Shown: positions 12,374 to 24,874 of the stretch, one piece after another
Numbering within the stretch: position 1 is the stretch's first letter
Layout of the letters: the number at the start of each line of letters is the position of its first letter
From: Vitrella brassicaformis
Lineage: Eukaryota; Sar; Vitrellaceae
Direction of reading: 5' to 3'
Length of the DNA stretch: 64,000 nt
Assembly: GCA_001179505.1 (NCBI GenBank)
Contig: CDMY01000227.1
Location: 256,558-320,557 of the forward strand
The notes under the pieces: generated by a model
Told to the model about the DNA's origin: nothing
Databases searched by the model: none
Seen by the model: the letters and a program-made list of their open reading frames with translations, nothing else
Position numbers and translations under genes: made by a program

Positions 12374-14027
12374 ATGGCGGACATGAGTCAAGGGTGAGCA
12401 CACAGGATGAAACGGGAACCGCCAGCATGTCACAATCTGCAGACGTGACGTATGTTGGTGTTTCAGGGTCCCCCCCGGCTCCTCGGCGCCTCCGCCTACC
12501 GCTGCTGCGGGCGGCGCCACTCAGCCGCCAGCGAGCAGTGTACACGCGGTTCCACCGTTGCCGGGTCGGCCAATGAATGCATCCACACATGCATGAACGC
12601 ATGCATGGAACGCATGGCTCCCTCCTTCCTCCTATTCCCTCAGGTCCGTTTCCACCTCAAGTGTGCGGAGGTATGCCTCCTCCGCCAGACCATGACGCCG
12701 GTCCCTCACTGGCAGCCAAGCGGCCCAAATCGAAGGCCAAGAGCAAGGCCAAGCGCAAGTCGGCTGCCACCAGCAAGAAGAGGGCCGGTGCGGCGGGCAG
12801 ACAGGCGGCCGTTATGCCGCCTGTTGCTGGCGGTGATATGTGGAATAGTGCTGGTGTTGGGCCTCCTGCTGGCGCGGCTGAGGTTGTGCCTCCTATGTCG
12901 TTGGCCATGGGGGTGCCCGTTCCCATGGGCGGAGTGGCGATGGGAGGGGTGCCTACGGGGGCCAGTCAGCCCATTGGTACGGGACGAATAAAAGGCGATG
13001 AGGGCGGCATATGTGTGTGCCATTCTTCTGTCTGCGTGCAGGCGAGCCTTCATCGTCAGCTTATGAGGCAGCAGGCAGCCCCCCTGCTGTGGCCGGCGGG
13101 GGCCTTCGGATGCCCATGTTCCTCCCCTCCAGCCCTCCCGCCCATCCCCACCTGCAATTCCCCTCCTATCGCGGCCCTCCCCCGTCCTTCCCCCCACACA
13201 TGCCGCCACACAGGTTTCCCCCACCCACTCTGCTGCGGGGCCGCTTCCCAGCGGCAGCAATGTCATATCCGCCCGGCCCGCCCCCTCCCTATTTCTTCCC
13301 ACCGAGGGCCATGGTGGTCGACACGCGGCCGGCAGCACCGATAGCACCACCGGCAGCCAATGTGAAGATGGAGCAGGCGGCGAGTAGTGCTGTCGCTGGG
13401 GAGCAGCCCGCCGACAATAAAGTGTCGGCTGCTGCTGCTGCTGCTGGTGGTGGGGAGAAGCCGACTTTGCCGGACTATAACGGTGGACTGGTCAGTGAAA
13501 TCCACAGATGGATGGATGGATGACACGTATGTATATGTGGGTGGTTGTGGCTGGTGTGTCCTTGTGTGTGTTCAGTCGTTGCCGCCCCCACTGAATGCGT
13601 CCGAGCGGATCCGGGAGCTCCACGAAGCACTCATGAAGAAGGCAAGTCCATGCTGCACACGACGCACCGACCGACCGTCTTGACTGACGTTCACATCAGC
13701 ATGGGTATGTGTCTGCTTTCAACGTCAGGACGCGGAGGGCAGCGATTCGTATCTGCAGGCGCTCGAGAGGCTGCCGGGTGTCATTCGGCTGCAGAAGGCC
13801 AACGAACTGGAACTACTCGCATACCGACTGCAAGTTGAAGCTAGTGAGTCAGCCGACCGAGTACCAATTGTCACACACACAGACACACACACCTTCTTCG
13901 CTGTCGTGTTTCAGACGACGAGATGGCTCGCGGGAAACGCCTTCGCATTCTGCACACCGACACGGACAATGACGAGAGGCCCGAGGGGCGAGGGGCGAAG
14001 CGGACTATTGGGGAGAGGGACAGATGA
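12374..14027 (+). CDS. Proline-rich basic protein, probably nuclear
   Basis: Unrecognised 397-residue protein. Seven exons close in phase: 12374-12393, 12467-12564, 12644-12976, 13042-13490, 13576-13641, 13729-13843 and 13915-14027. After a 7-residue first exon comes a Pro/Ala-rich segment. A dense basic stretch follows (around KRPKSKAKSKAKRK) that looks like a nuclear localisation signal, then a long Pro-rich region with many PP and PPP runs and a poly-Ala tract. The C-terminus is a probable helical domain (SERIRELHEALMKK, then LQALERLPGVIRLQKANELE). The intron at 13642-13728 is a GC-AG intron with the strong donor AAG|GCAAGT. It contains an in-frame stop, so it must be spliced. A role in transcription or RNA processing is plausible from composition only. 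Confidence 0.7.
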
Positions 14028-14300
14028 GGGCTGCTGGCTTGGTGAGTGAGAGGAGGAGGGTCGGCTCAGACACTGTAGACGGTGTAGCTCATGTGTTGGC
14101 GATGAGACGAGATGAGATGGTCGGGGGACACAGTGTATGGTGTGGTGAATATATAAGTGGTGGACAATCTTCCTTGGATGCGCGTGAATGCGTAATGATG
14201 GGAAGGACGCTGTCGTCTTTTCTGCCTTGGAAGTCTGCTCCTCCGTAATGCAGTGATCTTGAGACACTCGGCGAGACACACATCGCTGGCCGCATGCAGA

Positions 14301-17300
14301 ATGTGGGGGCTGGGTGGGGGCGATGACTGGACGGTGACGGTGACGGCGGCGAGGAGCATGAAGAGCGGCAAGAAAGCCCAGAGAAAGGGCGAATCTCCTC
14401 CACCAGTACCATCCATCTGCCCTCAAGACTCTAAGGAGGCGCTCCTCCCCATCCTCAACACAGCTGCTGTGGACGCTCAAGTCTACTTCCAGCAACTGCC
14501 GGCCTTCCTTAACCAAATCGATGCGCATGCCATCTCGGAGGCGTGTGCGCTCTTCGACTCGGTGACGCCGTCAATCATTCCTCTTATCGCGTGCATCTTC
14601 TATGAGGTTGAGTGCTTGAAGCCGGCGGACGCACTGCCAGAGAACGGCGACCAGACCAAAAGAGATGCCAGCAAGGGCGCTAAGAGCAGGAAGAGGAAGG
14701 CAGTTGAGCCGACCATCAAGGTGGCCGACGCGGCCGATGTGTCGGCATATCTATCCGAGCAAGAGAGGATATCTATCAGAACGTTTCTCGAGAGGGCGAG
14801 GGACTTCTTCTGCAGGGGGGTCTTCGATTACCTTGAAGATGCGTACGTGGAAGAGCAATGCGAGGCGTTCCGGGTATGCTTCACACGACGACCTTCGATG
14901 GACACGTGTTTCTTTGGTATTTGCATCATCAGGTGGCCAAGACAGAGCCTCTGTTGCAGCTGCTCAAGGACATTGCGGCCGATGTCAAGGACAAGTCGGA
15001 CCTGTCATCTGAGGACCTGCGACACAGGCGCGAGACACTGAAAAGAAAACAACTAAACAAGTACGTGGCTTCAGAATTGCCTTTTCTATGGAAGAAATAT
15101 ACACATGTGCTTCTGTATGATGTAGACTCTTCGTGTTGGAGCAACTGCGGGCCTTTAGAGCAGGAGAGGGTGCCCTGCTGACGAATGCAAAGGATGTCGC
15201 AGACAGTCCAGAAGTGCGGAAACAGCTGGAGGTGGGAAGAAATAGGTCTTCAATAGAAAGAGCATTGCTGCTTCCTCTTTTCTCAGCGTCTATACCGTCG
15301 TCTCATCGCCCATCCTGTCCAAGCGACGTCCCCTGCTGAGCCAGACAAGGCTGCAGCACTCACGTCGCAGCCCCCCATCTCGCCCACCACACCGATTAGT
15401 GCTGCATTCGCATCCCTAGGGTTCAGCCCAGACACAAGCCCGCTGGCCAAGCGAGGGACAGTGCAGAGACGACAGAGCCGCGTCACCTTCGGCAAGTACT
15501 CTGATACATCGGCATCGGGGTCGGCCCAGGGCAGCTGCGGCTGGGACACTTATGAATGGTCCGGCGCTTCCCCTCAGCCAATCATGTCTGGATGGAGTGG
15601 GGCGTACGACTCAGCAGACAGGATCCTCACCCTGGAAGACAGGAATGAATTCGAGGCGAAGAAGAAATCAGGCCGGTAAGTACCATGCACCTATAGCATA
15701 TACAGGCTTTTGTAGGTATTTGCCCGTTTCTGTTTGGTCAGGCTATGGACAGATCAGCCTGAGACACAACCTGGGGCACAAGAGAGCCCCTCTGCCAGCT
15801 CCGTCTTTTCCCGTGCACCCACGAGCATCTCCCTGCTTTCCTACACAGCACCGATCCCCATGACAGGGGGCAAAGAACACGATGACGATAGCAGCCCCAA
15901 AAGCGTTCTCAAAGTGCCCCGCGCGGCAGCAGAGGGCGCATATGCCGCTGTGTCTTCAATGCGGGACATGAGTGAGCGCTTTGCGGCCTGGTTGGCGGGC
16001 AAGCAGAAGCTGTGTAAGTGAGAACACACACTACAGCACACATAAGCACAGTGGCACTTCTTCCATCCGTCAGGTGTTGAGGTGCCGAGGCACGCCGGGC
16101 AGGAGAAAGAGAGGGACACCGTGGTGATCGTGGGGGACAAAACGGACCTGCTGAACCAGTGCCCATATTTGGAAGAGATCTTGTTGGAGCAGAGACAGAG
16201 GCACGAGGAGCTGCGGGAAGCCGTCCATGAGGGGTGGGTAACAGTGGGCAGAATGCTCATCAACTATTCGGTATCATCTAAACACGTGTACTCCATCTCC
16301 CTTCCTTTTCGCTGAAGGGCTGTTCGTCGTCACCACGAGATGACGGCAGGTTTTCTGGATGAAGGAGAGGCCCCGCAGCGGGCCAAAGAGGGAGGCATTG
16401 AGAAGCTCAAGAAGCTGAATGCTGCCGACGCGGGTAAGACACGAAAGGGGAGAGTTTGTTGCTCGAGTTGCATTTTCGTCTTTCCCTTATCGTGCAGACT
16501 TCTCCACTCTTGTCGACTACATACTCAAATACCTCCTGACAAACTATGGATCCATCAAGAAAGGCTTTGAGGTGCAATAGTCTCCATCACAGGAGCCTTC
16601 TGGATACCTTCCGTCTTCGTGTTGTCTCAGAGTCTCGACGTTAACGAAGATGGCACGCTGGACATGGTCGATTTCGAAGAGACGATGCGACAGTGGGGCA
16701 TCAACAAGAATGCAGCCCAACAAATTTTCCTTGCGGTAGACAAATTGATTCGTGTGCGCCGCTTGGCGATCCAACATGTCTCGTCGTTCTGCGTTGTAGG
16801 TAGACGTGCGTCAAGACGGGGAGATCGACCTTGCAACGCTGCAGAGGTTCTTTCGTTGGCAGCTCACCGAGGAAAGCGACGCACCTGTCATGTCTCTGGT
16901 CGATCAGTTCGGAAGTAAGTCATGCGACGGCTGCCTGCCCATCGCACGTGTATCGCGTGTCTGCCTGTCCTTCAGAGAGTGATGCGTCGCTGCTGATGGA
17001 GATTCGTGAGAAGCTCCTGCTGCGCTATGGTAAGGTGGAAGGTGGCGAGCCTCAACTGGTGTCCAAAACTCTTGTTCTATGGTAGGGTCTGTTGCGCGCG
17101 CCTTTAGCATGATCGATGTCAATAAGGACCAGGGGCTATCGCAAGAAGAGTTTATCAAGGCTGCAGGACGCATACGCATCTGCAGAGAGGGTCAGGGGGA
17201 GCAACGAATGCCTGGTATGACGTTTAAATGGTTGTCCGTGAATGCAGACGGGATGCGGCTGTTTCAGCTGATGGACCTCGACAGGAGCGGCACGGTCGAC

Positions 17301-20300
17301 ATGAGCGAGTTCCAGACCGCACTCAAAGACCACCAGCTTGACATCACCGGGTTCACCTCGTTCGAAGACTCGGCACTTCTCTCAGCCTTCAGACTGAAGT
17401 TGCTCAAGGTGTACGGCTCCCTCCCGGCAGCTGAGGACGCCTTCCTTGAAGCACTGACACCTTCGCCCTCGATGAGGCGGAGGCGATCAAAGCTCATGGG
17501 GCCCTCACTCATGATGGGAGCGACGGTCACTGCTGCTGGTGGAGACGGGCAAGGGCCGGGTGGCATCGACGGCGAGAATCGTGAGATCAAGTACGGCAGC
17601 ACACTGTCACTGATGGACTGGCTGGACCTCGTGCAGGAGCTGGCTCTGCGTAAGAGAGGGAAGGGGGGGCAAGAAAGGGCAAGTGCATATGTTGGTTCAC
17701 CGCAGCCATGAGTGAGGAGGAGGCAACTGCCGTCCATTCTGTGCTCGACAAGACAGAGTCGGGGAGCATCGCACTGTCGTAAGTGATACTTGTGGGAACG
17801 CTGAAGGCGATCCACCCTCCTCATCCATGTCTCCGTGTATGTCAGCGCTCTTTTCGCCGCTGTACGTGGCGGAGTCCTGCGTGAAGGCGAACAAAAAAGC
17901 GTCGTCCCCTCATTCCTGACGTAAGCAGCTCAGTCAGAAAGCCTGAAAATCCGCTAATCGATTCCTGAAACGCATGTACTTATGCAGGGATCATCACTTC
18001 AATCAGTTCTTGGATACGTTTAAGGTACGTCAATGGACGCCAGCGGGGCAAGAAAGACCTCACCACCTGAAAGCAGGCACCCGAGAGCGAATTCATTGCA
18101 CACAAGCTGCGAGAAATGCAGACCGTCCTGCCCTCCTTCTGCAAGGTGACTTGTCTTGCCCGCCTTCGACCCTCACACATGACCCATCCTTCATCTGTGG
18201 CTCTGTTTGCATAAGGATGTCCGCACCGAGGCAATGCGCGAAGTCGAGGAAGAGCTGCAGCGGCAGAGAAGCGAACTTGATAACCTTGAGGTGAGAGATA
18301 ACCTTGATGAGTACTCACGCCACTCTCCGTCTGTGGAATCGATCAGTCAGGCGGAGGCAATGGTTGAGGCCACAGCATTCGTGTCGGACCACTTCGACCG
18401 CCTCATCGAGAGCATCAACAGGCAGCGAGACAAGACACTCAAAGCCCTCACTGTGCACCTGCAGACACTCACACACATGCACAAGACCAGGCTGGAAGAC
18501 GCACAAAAGCGTGTCAAAGAGGCAAGTAGAGACACGACGGCAGATGCCAGCGGGCATATACCGTGTTGTTGTCCGCGAGTCCGTGCAGACGTGGAGCGCT
18601 AAGCTGCAAGAGTGGGAGGATGCAGTGACCCACCTGACCGACAAGGCAGCAATGGAGGAAGAGGCGAAAGTAGGAATTGACTTGCAGTGCAGGTACACAT
18701 GACTCGCCGGTCGTCATGGGCTGTGTCTCTCCCATGCAGGCCCACGACCACTTCCCGTCTGGATGGGATTGCGTGCAGTTGCTCAAGCTCAGCTGCTGGC
18801 TGCGGTGTGATGTCAAAAACCGCCTCATATACCACATCGCCAACACATTCGCCGACGTCGCCTTCCACGCGAAGTGGCAGGAGACCGAGACGGAGCAGTA
18901 CGTGACACCTGACGTGCTGAGGGAGATCATCTCGCGGGTGCCCATCAACACACTCTCGTAAGTGATCACTTGAGCTGTGTGCATCCATGGAGCGTCCCTG
19001 TCTGTCTGCAGTTCGTTATTGGAAGAGTGGAGAGTCAGAGAGAAGGAGATGGCACGCCTGAGCGTCTCAGAGGTCAGGAAGGAATCGGGGCTGACCTTTG
19101 CTCTGTCGGAAGAGGAGAAAGCCAAGCGCGCGCCGCAGTGGTCCCTCAAGCCACTGATAGACAACGAGATCCGTGACCGTCGACTGATGGCCGAAAACTT
19201 GTACAAGTCATGGTCGTTGCCGGTGCTCAAGGCGGCCAGATTGAGGGGCCAGGAGGAGTTCCCAGACCTCCTTGAACGCGAAATACACCACAAGACACGG
19301 CGAGGACAGGTGGGAACACAGCTGGACACACATGCCTTCTATGTGGCCTCCCCTCTCTGTCCCAGATCCGGCTCTACAGCGAGCCACGCGACGCAGTGGA
19401 CATAGACGGCTACGTAGCTACGCTTGCGTGCGATAAGTAAGTGACGCATGCAGGACCATTCTCCCCACGACACTGGATATGGATTGAAATCGGTGCAGAC
19501 GCTATGCCACTGTGCATGCGACGGTCGAGTGCACTGCCCAAGAGTTGCAGAAGGCAGATCGCGCCTTCAAGCCAGCGGAGGAGCACCAAACGGATGATGC
19601 ACAGAAGCCCGGCCCCATGCGGCGAGCGGTAACCGTGCGTCTTGTGGATGAGGGGGCACCCGAGCCTTTCCGAGCAACAGCCGGGCCAAAGAAGACAGGA
19701 CGGGCTAGGCTGCAGACAAGGAGGACGGCCGAGCTGATTCTCTCGATCCCTCCGGTGCCCTCTCAGCCCCCTCCACGCACATTCCGATCTTACTTCGAGG
19801 TGGAGATCCTCTCACTCCCAAACCTATACGGCGCTTGGGGACAGGTCTGCATCGGCCTGGACGCACCTCGGGTCACTCAAAATGACGTCAATCTCGCTCT
19901 GCCGGGGCAGGAGGGCCTCCCCTTCCCCCAAAAGGACAGACCTGCACAGGCAGCGACAACACAGAAGGACGGCTATGTCAGCCCAGAGGCAGTGTCGGAC
20001 GAGACGATGCTGCACATGACCACACTTGCACAAGGGGAGGAGGCGGGGACATGTCAGCAGGAGGGAGAGCAAGCGCCCCGCTCTCCGTCATTTCCGTTCA
20101 AGCCGGATCTGTCTGAGGCGAAGAGTGTGGGCAGCAGGGGCGGCGTGGTACTGCAGACCAATGGGGTGCTGCATGCATTCGGAGAGGGCATAGACACGGG
20201 GCACAAGCTATCGACGGGAGACACTCTCGGCATCTATGTCGACCAGCGAGGGAGGGGGAGGTCGAGGAGACACCGGCCGTATGTGCTCTTCACCGTCAAC

Positions 20301-20898
20301 GGGATCGTGTTGGAGGGGCAGGAGTTGGTCGAGAGGAGGAGATTCCAGCAGCAGCAAGAGGATGATCAAGCTGCAGAGGAGACAGGTATGTGGGTGCGCG
20401 CAGAGAGAAATTTCGAGGTGCGGGGTGATGTGTCGCGCATGTCTCCATGCAGATGGTGACGATGAATACCCTGCGGACGACCTCCGTGCGTCTTTCCAGC
20501 GCGAGTCGTCAGCTTCTCGCCCATCGCCGCCCGGCATCCCCATCCCCAACCCGCAGCAGTACGTCCTCATCCCCTGCGCGTGTCTCTATCAGATCTTGCC
20601 GCCCTACCACGCCATCGACGAGACCAAGCTGAGCATCAAGGAGGTATGCAAGAATGACATTCAACGCATGCGCATATGGACGGATATACATTTGTCGTGT
20701 CGTGGTGTGCAATCTTCTCAGCGTTCGTCTCTGAAGGAGCTGCTGTCCCCCTGTGCTGTCCGATTCAATCTCAGCGGCCCTTTCAAGTACCGGCCGGGCA
20801 ACAGTGTGGCGGGGTATGGCTGGGAGCCATTTGACCTCAATCGAGATGACATGGGGGATGAGGGCAGTAGCATTGGCACGTTGGACTTTGGCACCTAA
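14301..20898 (+). CDS. EF-hand, coiled-coil and SPRY-domain protein
   Basis: A long multi-exon gene of unknown specific function, probably a calcium-responsive scaffold. Exon frames join from 14301-14873 through 14933-15060, 15126-15231, 15287-15675, 15742-16013, 16074-16233 and 16318-16433 to the last exon, which ends at the TAA at 20896-20898. The middle holds four EF-hand-like loops: DVNEDGTLDMVD (good), DVRQDGEIDLAT (imperfect last position), DVNKDQGLSQEE (no central Gly) and DLDRSGTVDMSE (good). A helical/coiled-coil part follows near 18200-18670. The C-terminal part reads like a SPRY domain: YFEVEILSL, GQVCIGLD, GDTLGIYVD and VLFTVNGIVL in the expected order, split by a long Gln/Glu/Pro-rich insertion. 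An intron at 18522-18588 is of the GC-AG type. The start may be the Met at 14301 or the one at 14358. Confidence 0.72.
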
Positions 20899-21527
20899 GT
20901 TGTTGGACCAATGACTGCCGGAGAAAAGCGCCGTGACGAACACGTTGTGGCCACTTGTCATGTGTATTGAGTGCTCTCATGTCCCTCTCTCTATATATAG
21001 GCGTCCATCCGTCCACGCATGAATGGCCTTGTCGCGTTGAGTGAGATTGTGCGTCGCTACATGTCTGTGTCGGTGTCAACTTTCTGACGATGCTCTTCTG
21101 TATGGGGCTTTTCCGCCCGGTGCGGCAGAACGGCCCCACGTGGCAGCGGAAACCGGCACCAACACGGCGCCCCTCAAGGAAGAAATATATATAGGTCTAC
21201 ACAGAGAAAGTGCACGAGCCGCTAAGGTATACATTGACACGGCCGAGGAAAAAGGCCGCATCTTTTCTGTCATTCGCCCACCATCCGCCCCCGACAGGTA
21301 CACACACGCAGAAGGCCTAGTGTGTAGGGCACCGAACGGACAAACTCTCGTCTCGTAGACAGACCACAGGAACCTTTCACACATCCTTCCGCCCGCCCCA
21401 AAGCAACAAGGAAACTGACACGTCACTGGTTGTCGAAGTTCATTCTCCTGGTGTGTCCGAGCCACACACACACACAAAAACACAAATGCGAGTTGGGTGA
21501 TGGATGAGTGCGTGTGTTGAGGACTGC
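20899..21527. other. Convergent 3' intergenic region
   Basis: Lies between two genes that end here from opposite sides. It holds AT-rich bits (TATATATAGG near 20993, AAATATATATAGG near 21183). No exon or RNA gene is supported; these are presumably 3' untranslated regions. Confidence 0.5.
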
Positions 21528-24500
21528 TCACTTTGGTCCGCCCTCGAACCGGCTCATCTCTTCATCAGCCACGTAACACTGCAGGATGGTGTCGGCAGCA
21601 AGGCCCCAGCAGTGCAACAGCAACGTACTCACCAGCCAGCTCAGGATGACCACCTGAATGATCGATCAACCACACACACCATCAACACACATGCACGGCC
21701 GTGTTGGTGCGCTCGCTGACCACGATGAGTGGCGCCTCCGTAGACGAGAGGTTTTCCCTGTAGTATGGGATGTGTTGCAGCGCCAGCAGTGCGAGGAAGC
21801 TGTTGGCGAGCACGATGGCCACCTGACCGATGATCTCAAACACGATACCCAGCTCGCCCACCAGGGCAAACTTTAAGGGGTTCCTGACGATAAACATATA
21901 TACACCTATTGGCCCGGCATCTCTCTGTGTGAGCTGTCTTGTGTTGTGTTGTGTTGTGTTGACGTACCTCAGCATGAGTGTGAATGCGGTCCATGCGGAT
22001 GGTATGAGGCCCTGGCCAGTCAATCCCACCTGGATGTAGGCGAGCTTGCTCATGTACTTGATGCCCTCGTACACCCAACTCAGGCCGTTGCCTATCCTCA
22101 GGAAGAACCTGACAGCGCACAGCACAAAGGGGTTGCTGGCATTGACACACCGACAGATGGTCTGCCTGCGCACCGCTGAAAGGCATTGTGTCTGTCCTGG
22201 ATGTCTGTATGCCGATACCACCGAACCAGAAACCGCAACACCTGCACACACGCATCGGCAATCGACACAGTGCTCGAATCCAGGGACCATGGCGTCCACA
22301 GGCTCCCTCACCCGCAATGGCGCGAGGATGAGTCCGCCGAGGGCAGCGGTGCCGAGGTGTGATTTGAGTGTGGTGAAGAGGCCGTCCAGCGTGGCGCCCT
22401 TGACGTATCGCCGCCCGCCGGTGGTCAGCGGGGCGAAGTACCAGCTGCCAACAATGTGTGCGACGGCGATCTGCGAGATGCCTGTGATGAACCCCCCTGT
22501 CCATGCGAACATCAGAATCTCAAACACCAGAGCCCACTGACGACACACAGACCATACACATCACATGGATGCAGCGGTGGTGTCAGTGCCTCCGTGTGAG
22601 ATTTCATGCCTACCGGTATGTCGGCTGTCCAGTGCAGTCTGTGGTAGGGGTCTTTCCTGCCTTCCGCAGAGCCGTTCCACCCCAACTTGGGAATGTCACC
22701 TGATCATTGACCACATCAGACAGACACGTGATAGATAGGTCGAGTGCAGGTCTGTCAGGGCGGGCGGGAGAATGAATGCACCTACCGGTGGATATCTGAT
22801 ACACGAGCGTTGAGGCCATGAAGACAAAGAAAGCGAACGCCACAGAGAAGGTCGCCAGCGAAATGCCCAGCACCGACGGACAGTCCTGAACAATAAGGCA
22901 CAGAACAGACAGAGGGTATCTTGCTTCCGATGTATCTATCTGCCGTGTGTGTGGCTCGGCTCACATCGAGGAAGTTCGACGCAGCAGAGAGGATCCGCGC
23001 GGCCAGCACCAATCGCCTGAAACAACCACACGCACACATGCACACGAGACGAGAGACGGACAAGGTTCTTTTTTTTCTCGGCTCTGACCTCCTGATGCAG
23101 CAGATGATGATAGGCAGTATCCCGGCGCCGCACCAGAGCAGTATGGCGAGTATCATGTCCCCCTGCTGCTTAGCCGCGTGGTAGCCTGGCGTGGCCGCGG
23201 GAGTGATGGCCTGGTGGTATTCATACCATCCAAAACCGAGGAGCAGGATCTCGATGAGGAAGAAGGACGCCCACACCATGGCACTCGCCAGCTTCTGCAC
23301 CAGGAACAGATAGACGTAACCCAACGCCAGCGCGCCGAAGGGGGACGCCAGCAACAGCTGCACGCACGAAGAAGACGACAGACGCCGCGAGAAGAATCAA
23401 CACATGCAGCGTGTGTGGTTTCCCGTGTTATGCATCGATCGTACCACCCATGCCTTGCAAATGTCCCCAAACCAGATGAGCCACGCCGACATCAGCTCGT
23501 GAGAGAACTCCGTGTCAGTGTCGCCGCCCCCCTTCCCCTCAGCGCGCGAGTCGTAAAAGCAGTACCGCCCAATGAACTCCACCGTACCCATCTGGCCGTA
23601 CCACGTGCAGAGCTCTTTGCTCTCCGCATCAGGTGGGCACTGGCCCTCCTCCCTCTTGAGTGAGAAGTTGTGTGGACAGCTCTTGGTGCAGACGGGAAGC
23701 ACCTGGCTCGCGCCGAGTTCCTTTGACGAGGGGAGACGGATGGGGTTCTTGGCGGGCCAGTAGACGAGAGGGAAGTCCTTGACGTCGGCATCGGAGCCGC
23801 ATATCCTGCCGTTGTAGTCAATGCCGCGGGTGAGGCGGAAGGGGTTGCCCTTGGTGAAGGCGTGGGAAGCCACAGCGATGAGCCCGCCCCACGCAAGGAC
23901 GAAGAGGATCAGCACAACGATGTCCGTGCACCCTGATCTGCACACACACAGCGCCACACGTTTCATGGGGGATCCATCCATCCATCCCCGGGCCCATCAG
24001 TGTACCTACCTGTAGAGCGGTCCTTCAGCGATGTCCATCCTGCCGCCCTTGGTGAATGGCTCCCCCAGGTGTGCCTGCCCCTCCAGCTCCACATACCGCT
24101 CCCTGTCGCCCTCTAGGGCGCCGATCGATAGCCGCATGTCCCTCACACTCCGCCCTCCAGGGCCGTCACCTCGACCAGCCGCCAGCAGCTGCACACGACT
24201 CGAGTCGCCCGCTCCTGCTGCTGCACTGCCGCTGCCGGCGTTCCAGCCATATGGTCTGTCTTGTGGAGGCCCTGGTTCGCGCGTGTAGCGGAGAGGGGCA
24301 CCTGCAGTTTCGTCAGCCAGGGGGGATGACATGAGCTGTGTGGCCGTGTTGTGTGTGTGGTTTGTGCTGGAGTAACTGCGATGGTGCTTCCGTATGTCTG
24401 TGTGCTGTCTTGGAAAGGGTTGCTGCTGCTGTCTTGCCCGTTGGCTTCGCCGCCCATCGGCCGGTAGGGCACCTGAACACACGAAGACGACTGAATGCAC

Positions 24501-24720
24501 GATGGTGCGACAGATCTCTGCACCTTCTAGCTCACCTGCGACTCGCCATTCTCATCAGCCCTACAACACAAATGCAGCACAGGCACAGGTCATGGGTGCA
24601 TCGTGCTCGTCCGCGTTGGTGCTCCTCTCTCAGTCAGTGAGTCAATATCACCCACCTGTCGCCGAATGGGTTGGTCGTTTCATCGTATGTCCGCTCCAGG
24701 TCTTTTGGGAACAACGACAT
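21528..24720 (-). CDS. SLC44 / choline transporter-like membrane protein
   Basis: Multi-pass plasma- or organelle-membrane protein of the CTL/SLC44 family, whose animal members move choline and related amines. Exon 1 (24656-24720) encodes a short cytosolic start (MSLFPKDLERTYDETTNPFG). A later exon gives the first membrane segment (VLILFVLAWGGLIAVAS) and a Cys-rich extracellular loop with paired cysteines (CTKSCPHNFS, GQCPPD). Further exons supply more membrane spans and the family hallmark WYFAP followed by HLGTAALGGLILAPLR. The last exon ends SWL...DTILQCYVADEEMSRFEGGPK before TGA at 21528-21530. One junction in the N-terminal hydrophilic region (about 24280-24360) could not be resolved in frame. 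The end of the exon near 23455 may use GT or GC. It is divergent from the thioesterase gene. Confidence 0.88.
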
Positions 24721-24874
24721 GGTTTGATCGCCCTAGATCTTTTCTGCCTGATTGTTTCCTTCGCAACAAGGAAGCTCGCAAGCCCTAGGGTGCTCCCTGA
24801 AAGCCCTAAACCACAGCGTTTGACTCCCCGAAACTCCTTTCGGCGCACCATACGCTTTGGCAGCAGACTCGTCA
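24721..24874. promoter_or_regulatory. Short bidirectional promoter region
   Basis: Only 154 bp separate the start codons of the SLC44 and thioesterase genes. It contains AAGCTCGCA at 24772-24780, the reverse of the TGCGAGCTT core seen in other promoter regions, and two copies of AGCCCTA(A/G) close together. Both transcripts must start within or very near this stretch. Confidence 0.45.
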
